Below are positions 8,253-13,947 of a DNA stretch of 30,441 nucleotides, one piece after another. Below the pieces are notes generated by a model that saw only the letters and a program-made list of their open reading frames with translations, did not search any database and was not told the origin of the DNA. This stretch comes from a virus. The translations under genes and the position numbers were made by a program. Position 1 is the stretch's first letter, and each line of letters starts with the position of its first letter. The stretch spans positions 1 through 30,441 of IMG/VR virus record IMGVR_UViG_3300020183_002696; one strand, given 5' to 3'.

Positions 8253-9662
8253 TTAGAAATTCCAATCGTCTGTGCCACCGCCACCAAACTTTTTGGCAAA
8301 GTCACGCTTGCCGTAGCCGCTGCCGAAACCTTCTTCCTTGGTGGTAGCCGCTTGGGACAACTCCTCAAACTCTTCCTTCTTTACATCGTAGAACTTCATC
8401 TTGGCGTAGTTTAGCCCCACAATAAACTTTTTGTTTGCAGCCTTGGTGTTGTAGCGATTCTTTAACTGCTTCACCATAATCTGCCCTGCCTTTTCCAATT
8501 CTTCAGTTGTAATGAGTGCTGCCATGAAGTCTGCGGTATGGGGCAGACCAAACGACTCTGAAGTATCGGTGAGTTCCACATCGGTGGACGAGTATCCTGA
8601 ACGGTTCACCTGTGTGGCTGTGAACAGGGGCACATTCCGTTCCATTGCAAGCCCACGCAACTCTTCTGCAATAGCCTTGATGTAACTGTACGAGTTTACA
8701 TTGCTGCCACCGCTCTTGAGACGAGACGACGAGCAGATGTTGATGTAATCAATAAACACAATGTCAGGCACGAAGCCCTTCTTTAGTTTAAGTTCGTCCA
8801 GTAGAACCCTGAAGTGGTTAGCATTTGCCACCGAAGTGGGGTACTCCTTGATAATGAGTTTGCCGCTCACCCCACGAGTTGCTGCCTGCAACCGCTTCTC
8901 GTACATCTCCAACGGCAGGTCATGGAGTTCATCCATCGTGATGTCCATGATGTTTGCGTCGATGCGTTCCGCAATACGCTCTTCTGCCATTTCCAGTGTC
9001 ACATACAGCACATTCTTGTTCTGCATGAGACAACACGCAGCGTGGTGACACATGAACAGGCTCTTGCCTACACCTGTGCCTGCCATGATGACATTAAAAG
9101 TCTTGGGAGCCACGCCGCCCTTGGTGATAAGATTAAACATCTCCAAGTCAAACGGAATCTTGTCTTCTTCACGGTGGAGCACATCGTATCGCTCCTCGTA
9201 GTTTTCAAGGTAGTCGTGACCAATATTTGTATCAAACGAAACCGCTAGGGCTTTGCTCAAGATGTCAGGCAGGGCATTGGGTGTACGCACCTTGTCCTTG
9301 CCGTCAATAATATGAATAGATTCAAGAATGGCATTGTAGATGGCTTTGTCCTTGCAGAACTTCTCTGTGGTGTCTAGCAGCCATTGGGTGTCCTGCTTGT
9401 CACTCCTGCACACCGTGTCCACAAGTTCTCTGCACCGCTTGATTTCGTCTTCGGTAAGAGCCTTGTCGCCTTCCAAAGAGATAAGGAGGGCTTCCTTGGA
9501 GGGAACCCCCTTATACTTCTCAATGAATCCCTTGATTTCACGGAACACCGCACGATCAGGGCGATTGGCAAAGTACTCTTCCTGAAGGAATGGCACAGTC
9601 TTCTTGCAGAACTCTTCGTTGTTGATTAGCCCTGCAATAACTGTTTGTTCAATCGTACTCAT
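8253..9662 (-). CDS. Replicative DNA helicase, T4 gp41 / DnaB family
   Basis: This 469-residue RecA-fold hexameric helicase unwinds the fork. The N-terminal DnaB-like domain covers about residues 1-150. The ATPase domain has Walker A AGTGVGKS at 194-201, VTLEMAEERIAERIDA at about 221-236 (the DnaB H1a region) and Walker B VFIDY at 302-306, then TATQVNRSGY. The C-terminal tail is glycine-rich (GSGYGKRDFAKKFGGGG) and may bind primase or a loader. GGAGG precedes the ATG. The genes primase, helicase and uvsX are contiguous with 0-base gaps, showing a replication operon. Confidence 0.95.
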   Translation of the reverse strand: MSTIEQTVIAGLINNEEFCKKTVPFLQEEYFANRPDRAVFREIKGFIEKYKGVPSKEALLISLEGDKALTEDEIKRCRELVDTVCRSDKQDTQWLLDTTEKFCKDKAIYNAILESIHIIDGKDKVRTPNALPDILSKALAVSFDTNIGHDYLENYEERYDVLHREEDKIPFDLEMFNLITKGGVAPKTFNVIMAGTGVGKSLFMCHHAACCLMQNKNVLYVTLEMAEERIAERIDANIMDITMDELHDLPLEMYEKRLQAATRGVSGKLIIKEYPTSVANANHFRVLLDELKLKKGFVPDIVFIDYINICSSSRLKSGGSNVNSYSYIKAIAEELRGLAMERNVPLFTATQVNRSGYSSTDVELTDTSESFGLPHTADFMAALITTEELEKAGQIMVKQLKNRYNTKAANKKFIVGLNYAKMKFYDVKKEEFEELSQAATTKEEGFGSGYGKRDFAKKFGGGGTDDWNF

Positions 9663-10712
9663 TTATTCCTCCGTATCGGTTTCACTCACACTCTGCGGCT
9701 CGTCCTTGCCGTAACAGAACTCCTTCTGCACAGCAACCTCTAGACGCTCCATGACTTCCTTGGTAAAATACTTTTCAGGGTTCTTAATGATTTGGGACTC
9801 AAACGCAGTCTTGCCGCCACCCACATCAATCTTGGTAGACACCTTGTTGAAGATGCCGTACTTGATGGCAATGTCTAGCAGCCCGTAATACGGATTTAGC
9901 CCTGTTTCAAAGTTCAACTGCACATCCACCATCTTGTTTTCCTTGGTCTTGCGACTCTTGTAGGTCTTGCAGTGGATGATATTGCCTACCACCTCGTTGT
10001 CCACCTTGTCCTTCTTCTTGGACAGGTAGATAATGGTGGACGCAGCGTACTTGAGTCCTGCACCGCCACCCATCTCCTTGGTTGGCACATACGCACCCAC
10101 CACATCGTAGGTGTGATTAGTCATAATCATGGGAATGCGAGCGTGTCCCAACTTGATGGTAAGCACGCGAAACGCAGCCTTTACAACCTGTGCACGAGTC
10201 ATGTCACGGGTGTTCTTGCCTTCTGCGGTGTCGTTCATTTCCTTTTCGGTGCTCAACATGCCTAGCGAATCCAACACAATCATCATGCGTGGACGCTTGG
10301 CTTCATCGGTTTCCAAGTACTTGTCAATGGCTGAAATGCACTGATGACGGAACTCCTCCACCGTTGCAACAGGTAGAACCGCAACACGCTGACGGTCAAT
10401 ACCACGAGAGTCCAACATCTCACTGGTAATGGCTTGCTCTGAATCAAAATACAGCACCATGCTGTTGTCGCCTGCGTTCAGGAACTCACGCACCACATTC
10501 AGGGCAAAGTAGGTCTTGCCTGTGGCTTGCTCGCCTGCTAGTGCCACAATCTTGTTGTCAGGCAATCCGCCGTACAGCGAACCACTCACAAGTGCATTAA
10601 ACGAGTACGAACCTGTTGAAATGTACGATTGGGTATCGCTGCCGTCTAGTCCTTCAATCGCAATCTTGCCGTACTTGTTTCCCGATGCCTTTAGAATGTC
10701 CTTCAGATTCAT
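9663..10712 (-). CDS. uvsX: RecA-like recombinase, UvsX family
   Basis: UvsX forms filaments on single-stranded DNA and promotes strand exchange for recombination-dependent replication and repair. The 349-residue protein has Walker A GEQATGKT at 60-67, YFDSEQAI at 88-95 and Walker B MMIVLDSLG at 143-151. MTNHTYD and the GGAGLKYAAS loop (DNA-binding L2 region) follow. The C-terminus is acidic (ETDTEE), as in RecA. It starts on an ATGA overlap with the 59-residue gene before it and is followed directly by the helicase. A sigma-70-like promoter inside the preceding small gene may drive it. Confidence 0.93.
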   Translation of the reverse strand: MNLKDILKASGNKYGKIAIEGLDGSDTQSYISTGSYSFNALVSGSLYGGLPDNKIVALAGEQATGKTYFALNVVREFLNAGDNSMVLYFDSEQAITSEMLDSRGIDRQRVAVLPVATVEEFRHQCISAIDKYLETDEAKRPRMMIVLDSLGMLSTEKEMNDTAEGKNTRDMTRAQVVKAAFRVLTIKLGHARIPMIMTNHTYDVVGAYVPTKEMGGGAGLKYAASTIIYLSKKKDKVDNEVVGNIIHCKTYKSRKTKENKMVDVQLNFETGLNPYYGLLDIAIKYGIFNKVSTKIDVGGGKTAFESQIIKNPEKYFTKEVMERLEVAVQKEFCYGKDEPQSVSETDTEE

Positions 10713-10888
10713 TTGCCTAATGCCTTTCGTTGTGTGTCAATAGTTTCCATCTCACGGATGTGGTCTTGTAGTATAACCGAAGACGAGCCTTTGTCAAGCA
10801 TCAATCTCTTTACTTCAGTTTGCAACCACTCCTTCCTCTCACGAAGGAGGTTGCAAATGTACTGTTTATTTAATTCAGTAATTGCCAT
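10709..10888 (-). CDS. Small protein of unknown function upstream of uvsX (59 aa)
   Basis: This short gene lies in what would otherwise be a 177-base gap. It encodes 59 residues, MAITELNKQY to QRKALGK, predicted to be almost entirely helical and charged, with heptad-like leucines and isoleucines that could form a coiled coil. Its stop overlaps the uvsX start (ATGA), and its start is one base after the stop of the Sm-like gene, so it fits exactly between them. Helical partners of recombinases and helicases are common in T4-like phages. A link to UvsX is suggested only by position. A good TTGACA-N16-TATACT promoter lies inside it. Confidence 0.7.
   Translation of the reverse strand: MAITELNKQYICNLLRERKEWLQTEVKRLMLDKGSSSVILQDHIREMETIDTQRKALGK
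10770..10797 (-). promoter_or_regulatory. Sigma-70-like promoter upstream of uvsX
   Basis: TTGACA at 10797-10792 and TATACT at 10775-10770 are separated by 16 bases. The expected start of transcription is near 10763, about 50 bases before uvsX. The box layout is the same as that of the promoters before the UV endonuclease and dUTPase. It lies inside the 59-residue gene, so it could uncouple uvsX expression from upstream genes. Confidence 0.55.
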
Positions 10889-10889
10889 C

Positions 10890-11225
10890 TCAAGTAGTCA
10901 ACTTGAGCGACGGAACCGCCATCTCCTTGGTAGGCACGACGAGTCCTGAACCAAAAGCACTGCTGTACTCGTTGGCTAGGTCGTCCATTGGTTCTGCGGT
11001 AAACAGCACGGCATCCTTGGGAATCTCAAATCCCTGATCCTGCTTGACTGAAGCCATCCACGGCACAATGGCAAGGCTTGCGCCCTGACCGTTGCGACCG
11101 GACACAGGAATAAGCATGCACGGATTCTTTAGATGATATCCCGTGATGTTCTCACCTGTAAACTTTTCGCTCACCTTTGCAATAATCTCTTCACCGCTAC
11201 GCATCTTCAAAATTAGTGTTGACAT
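10890..11225 (-). CDS. Sm-like (LSm/Hfq-fold) phage protein
   Basis: This 111-residue protein starts MSTLILKMRSGEEIIAKVSE and continues with ITGYHLKNPCMLIPV. This is the strand pattern of the Sm1 motif: a hydrophobic strand, a G-E turn, a second strand, then a Tyr-x-Leu-x-Asn-Pro strand. Sm-like proteins of this kind are known from cyanophage-related sequences, and ring-forming Sm proteins bind RNA. The C-terminal half (FEIPKDAVLFTAEPMDDLANEY) is extra. The ATG has GGAG 8 bases upstream. Position at the head of the uvsX-helicase-primase operon would suit an RNA-binding regulator of that operon. Fold assignment is by pattern only. Confidence 0.6.
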   Translation of the reverse strand: MSTLILKMRSGEEIIAKVSEKFTGENITGYHLKNPCMLIPVSGRNGQGASLAIVPWMASVKQDQGFEIPKDAVLFTAEPMDDLANEYSSAFGSGLVVPTKEMAVPSLKLTT

Positions 11226-11260
11226 TTCAAATCTCCATTGTAAGGGGTTACTGTATCTAT
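11226..11260 (-). promoter_or_regulatory. Leader of the Sm-like gene, with ATAGATAC box
   Basis: The leader begins with ATAGATAC (11260-11253), which overlaps the stop codon of the upstream Mom-like gene, and continues to ACAATGGAG before the start codon. It resembles the nrdJ leader. It also contains TTGATA-N15-TACAAT, which could be a sigma-70-like promoter. Which of the two readings is functional cannot be decided. Confidence 0.35.
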
Positions 11261-12075
11261 CAAGACTCCGAAACGAAATCCAAAACTGACTTATTATTTT
11301 GTCTATGTGAGTTCACATTTTTAGAATTTATGTTTACCACATCCAATTTAAAGTCAGGTATGCTGTTGAGCAAATAATATTTGCCGTCTTTACCTTGTTG
11401 TTTCCACACCAAATCAGCGTGTTTTGGGTATCCTGTATTCCATTCAACTGTAGAATTTTTTAGTTCACGCTTGGCTGTTTTGTTCAGGGGCATGATGTAT
11501 CGAAACTGCTTACCTTTGACTCTGCGTATACCTTTTATGTGCATGAAATCAGGAGTCAGCCAAAACACTTTAGATTTGCCTAATAGTTTTGCATTCTCTG
11601 CACACAAAGACTTTGATGTTCGTGGGTGAATTTTCTCTCCGTCTGCTCCGATATACACATCAGTCCAAATGAAACCTCCGTACAGAAAGTTTGCAGACTG
11701 ATACACATATCCAGGTTTCCCAACAATTCCGTCAGCCCATGTGTACAAAAACTTTTTGTTGGGTGTGTGTATTTTCATCCATCGAATCACGCCTGAAAGC
11801 ATTTGTGACTCTGAATTTCTTGGCATATCAGGAGCCATACACATCTTGCCAATTTCGTAGTAGTCCGCAGAAGTACAAGACGGAAACAGTTTTTTGATTG
11901 TGTGTAGTGGTTGTGTTCCCCACCCAAGAGTCAGAACGCCAACAAGAGTTTCCCCGTTATACACACCAAGGTAGTGTTTGGTGAGGCGAGGCATAACCTT
12001 GGAGTAGTGGTGTTGTTGTACAAAGTCCACCGCTATCGCTTTGGGTATCTCTGTTATTTGAAACGAATACTTCAT
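11260..12075 (-). CDS. Mom-like DNA modification protein (first copy)
   Basis: This 271-residue protein resembles phage Mu Mom, a GNAT-fold enzyme that converts adenine in DNA to an N6-carbamoylmethyl form and protects against restriction. Visible blocks are QHHYSK (21-26), YLGVYNGETLVGVLTLGWG (35-53), YEIGKMCMAPDMPRNSES (73-90) and the long ADGxxGKPGYVYQSANFLYGG block at 114-134, which carries the family's Y-Q-x-x-N-F/W-x-Y-x-G pattern. The C-terminal 100 residues are basic and may bind DNA. It is AT-richer than its neighbours, which suggests separate transfer. An ATAAATAC box lies 12 bases before the ATG with no strong ribosome site. A more distant relative is encoded at 18910-19824. Confidence 0.6.
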   Translation of the reverse strand: MKYSFQITEIPKAIAVDFVQQHHYSKVMPRLTKHYLGVYNGETLVGVLTLGWGTQPLHTIKKLFPSCTSADYYEIGKMCMAPDMPRNSESQMLSGVIRWMKIHTPNKKFLYTWADGIVGKPGYVYQSANFLYGGFIWTDVYIGADGEKIHPRTSKSLCAENAKLLGKSKVFWLTPDFMHIKGIRRVKGKQFRYIMPLNKTAKRELKNSTVEWNTGYPKHADLVWKQQGKDGKYYLLNSIPDFKLDVVNINSKNVNSHRQNNKSVLDFVSES

Positions 12076-12087
12076 GCGTTCGCCGTT

Positions 12088-12095
12088 GTATTTAT
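12088..12095 (-). promoter_or_regulatory. ATAAATAC box upstream of Mom-like gene
   Basis: ATAAATAC lies in the 27-base gap after the polymerase C-terminal segment, 12 bases before the Mom-like start codon. It matches seven bases of the T4 late box. If used as a late promoter it would restrict the modification gene to late infection, as timing control is also known for Mu mom. Confidence 0.45.
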
Positions 12096-12102
12096 CCCGT
12101 AC

Positions 12103-13071
12103 TCACACGAAAAGTGATTCTAAAGTACTCTCTTGTTCAGTTTTCCATCCAATCGCATTTGTAATACTGCGGAGTGGTTCAAGAAATGCTTTATCAAATT
12201 GCATTTCCCAATTCACATATTTTGTTAGACCGAATTCAGGAGGCAGGGTAGTCGTAAAACCAACCACATGCTCGTGAATAGGATTAGGAGTCTTCAAATA
12301 GATAAACTTAATCTTTTCGCCTTCGCCAATAATCCTGTACTTCTTGCCCAACTTTTGCTTACGCACCAAGTGGTTGTGGAGCAGGGCGGCTTTCACCGCA
12401 ATAGGTGTGGATTTACGATATACGCATTGTGAGTCTTTATACCCGTCCAATCCGTTTGCAGAACGGGGAAACGCCATTGATTCAGGAGGCAGGGCTTTGA
12501 ATTCTTCACGAGTGCTTTTCACAAATGCCTGTAGTGTAGTCTCGTCTTGCAGCAGCACCATCTCAACGGCTTTCTTTAGAACTTTACGAACCCACGCAGG
12601 AGTACTGGAACGGGTGGTTTCAATACCCATGATTTTGAACTTGGGGGTCTTGTACTGCACACCCTCGCTGTTCCACACCGAAAGCATGTACCGCTTCTTG
12701 GCAGTCCACACACCCTTCTGTGCAATCACTTCCCGCCCCATTACCATCTTGTTGCTGTACGCATTCATTACATCCGCAAGACTGGCAAACTCTTTGTCAA
12801 TAAACGGCTGCAAGATGCGGTCGCAGAAACGATTCAAAAAGTCCACAACCTTTTCAGGTTCGTGCTCGCCCTTGAACGACTGCTTGACTGCTTCACCCAA
12901 TCGCAAGTACACAGAGTCGGTGTCGCTTGCAATCACATAGTCTTGCCCATCCGTCTTGAATATCTTGTTTAGATACCTGTTGAGTGCTTCGCCAATCCAT
13001 TGAATGCTTAACTGCCCCGACAGGGTAATAGCCTCTGCAAGTGCCACATCAAAGAAACGGAAGTACTCGTT
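12103..13071 (-). CDS. DNA polymerase family B, C-terminal segment (gp43-like)
   Basis: This frame continues the polymerase from the residues after motif B to the C-terminus (322 residues). It starts in mid-domain: NEYFRFFDVALAEAITLSGQLS follows the conserved GAIG of the segment at 13074-13193. Motif C, ASDTDSVYLRLG, lies at about residues 48-59 with the two catalytic aspartates intact. The thumb region ends ESTLESLFV. No ATG or ribosome site stands at the start. The first possible initiator is a GTG at 13047, which would lose conserved residues. The segment therefore probably depends on recoding from the upstream frame (a shift of 5 bases) or the gene is broken. Catalytic residues and codon use look intact, which argues against decay. 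Confidence 0.85.
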   Translation of the reverse strand, partial: NEYFRFFDVALAEAITLSGQLSIQWIGEALNRYLNKIFKTDGQDYVIASDTDSVYLRLGEAVKQSFKGEHEPEKVVDFLNRFCDRILQPFIDKEFASLADVMNAYSNKMVMGREVIAQKGVWTAKKRYMLSVWNSEGVQYKTPKFKIMGIETTRSSTPAWVRKVLKKAVEMVLLQDETTLQAFVKSTREEFKALPPESMAFPRSANGLDGYKDSQCVYRKSTPIAVKAALLHNHLVRKQKLGKKYRIIGEGEKIKFIYLKTPNPIHEHVVGFTTTLPPEFGLTKYVNWEMQFDKAFLEPLRSITNAIGWKTEQESTLESLFV

Positions 13072-13079
13072 ACCTAACC
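13072..13079 (-). other. Candidate recoding site: GGT, TAG stop, GGT (bypass of 5 bases)
   Basis: The eight bases read GGTTAGGT. The motif-B frame ends GCG ATT GGT TAG. A second GGT at 13074-13072 is followed directly by AAC GAG TAC TTC, which encodes the residues expected after GAIG in family B polymerases. Re-pairing of the glycyl-tRNA from the first GGT to the second would skip exactly 5 bases and restore the conserved protein. T4 gene 60 uses matched glycine codons with a UAG after the take-off codon in the same manner over 50 bases. Alternatives are a -1 shift that inserts Leu-Gly, separate polypeptides, or a mutation. Confidence 0.5.
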
Positions 13080-13193
13080 AATCGCACCGTAGGCAGAGTT
13101 CAGTTGGATTTTTCTAACCAACTGAAAATTACGATATTTTGAGATATCGTATTCTGTCTGCCTACGAAGCGATTGCAATTCCTCCGTAGTCAT
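13074..13193 (-). CDS. DNA polymerase family B, motif B segment (39-residue frame)
   Basis: The ATG overlaps the stop of the GIY-YIG gene (ATGA), so translation can restart by coupling. The 39 residues run MTTEELQSLRRQ, then KYRNFQLVRKIQLNSAYGAIG, and stop at TAG. The second part is polymerase motif B (KxxxNxxQ(L)xxKKIxLNSxYGAxG), which binds the incoming nucleotide. Without the insertion the ancestral reading would have been LKKRG-MTTEEL, joining the segment at 13948-15444 smoothly. On its own this peptide cannot be active; joined to the frame at 12103-13071 it would form a 361-residue C-terminal polymerase subunit. The same bases form a strong inverted-repeat structure. Confidence 0.75.
   Translation of the reverse strand: MTTEELQSLRRQTEYDISKYRNFQLVRKIQLNSAYGAIG
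13079..13175 (-). other. Three-way-junction inverted repeat over polymerase motif B
   Basis: An outer stem pairs 13079-13097 with 13157-13175 (18 of 19 positions on the minus strand, counting one G-U pair). Inside it two hairpins are perfect: 13099-13107 with 13118-13126 (9 pairs) and 13130-13137 with 13144-13151 (8 pairs). The linkers are only 5, 3 and 1 bases, so the whole folds as a compact three-way junction. The 3' arm encodes the invariant polymerase residues, whereas the 5' arm encodes a variable linker that appears to have adapted to pair with it. It ends at the GGT codon of the candidate recoding site. Confidence 0.75.
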
Positions 13194-13906
13194 TTTTGAG
13201 TAATTTGTTGACATAACCATCCTTTTGAACGACCTCTGTTTGGTGTAATACCATTCTTACTGGTTTTCCACAATGTAGTATACGCTAAATTTCTACTGAT
13301 GCAAAATTCTTCCAATCTATTTGTTTGGTGTTCTTTTCCACTTGGGTCTATAATTTTAAACCAAGAAGATAGAGCATCTCTCATTTTTGATTTGTTTTTT
13401 CTCCAATGGTTTTTTGATTTTTTACTGATGATTTTCTTAAACGATGATGGTCTTGTAGAACCATTATTTTTTTCTGTTGCTTTTTTTAGATTTGTAATTG
13501 CTATTTGCTTGTATTTGTATGGATTCATGCTTTTTGTTTTTTTAACAGCAGATACACATTTCCTGACAGTTTTTGGGTTTTTCATGGCATTGTTTTTGCC
13601 AAGATTTATTCCCATTTTGTTCACATAGTCCCATCCACCAATTCCTCCTGTTTTTATGTTGTAACAGGAAGGATTGTTTATATGTTCTGCTATTATCTTT
13701 TGTTCTTGTTCATACATTTCTTCTCTTGATGAACACATAGATAGTATTTCTTTTTTGAATGCTTCTTTTCCATATTTTTCTATGGCTTTGTTTAATACTG
13801 TCCCACTGCCAAGATAAGAGTCGTTTTCGTTGTCTGTTTCATGTGCACCGATGTAAAACTTTTTGTTTATCTTGTTGGTTGTCTTGTAAATTAAATACTT
13901 TCTCAT
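13190..13906 (-). CDS. GIY-YIG homing endonuclease inserted in the DNA polymerase gene
   Basis: This 238-residue protein starts MRKYLIYKTTNKINKKFYIGAHE, an N-terminal GIY-YIG nuclease domain (YLIY, then YIG), with an R/E-rich helix and the conserved Asn (CYNIKTGGIGG) near residue 80-90. A NUMOD3-type segment (NLGKNNAMKN) lies near residue 105, and a C-terminal DNA-binding repeat (EHQTNRLEEFC then GRSKGWLCQ) near 190-235. The gene is much AT-richer and lysine-richer than the flanking polymerase, a sign of transfer. It fills nearly the whole gap between polymerase segments: 41 bases before, none after, so there is no room for a group I intron core. It is therefore a free-standing endonuclease that splits the gene. 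Confidence 0.92.
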   Translation of the reverse strand: MRKYLIYKTTNKINKKFYIGAHETDNENDSYLGSGTVLNKAIEKYGKEAFKKEILSMCSSREEMYEQEQKIIAEHINNPSCYNIKTGGIGGWDYVNKMGINLGKNNAMKNPKTVRKCVSAVKKTKSMNPYKYKQIAITNLKKATEKNNGSTRPSSFKKIISKKSKNHWRKNKSKMRDALSSWFKIIDPSGKEHQTNRLEEFCISRNLAYTTLWKTSKNGITPNRGRSKGWLCQQITQK

Positions 13907-13921
13907 AATTTCCTCCGAAAG

Positions 13922-13929
13922 TATTTATA
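13922..13929 (-). promoter_or_regulatory. T4-type late promoter box TATAAATA before the GIY-YIG gene
   Basis: TATAAATA is a perfect match to the T4 late promoter consensus. It lies in the 41-base gap between the end of the N-terminal polymerase segment and the endonuclease start, 15 bases before the ATG, with GGAGG between. In T4 the intron endonuclease I-TevI is likewise expressed from a late promoter. Placement here would also make motif B and C-terminal polymerase part of a late transcript. Confidence 0.6.
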
Positions 13930-13947
13930 ACCAATGGCACTTACAAA

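Noticed and set aside
13079-13175. Hammerhead or other self-cleaving ribozyme
   Set aside because: It is a three-way junction, but neither strand has the CUGANGA and GAAA core elements at the junction.
12104-13190. Decayed polymerase pseudogene
   Set aside because: Catalytic residues of motifs A, B and C are intact, only one 5-base discontinuity exists, and it sits between matched GGT codons. It cannot be excluded fully, but decay would usually show more lesions.
13048-13947. Group I intron carrying the GIY-YIG gene
   Set aside because: The endonuclease and polymerase-coding segments use nearly all the space. No room is left for the P3-P9 core, and motif B coding lies directly after the endonuclease.
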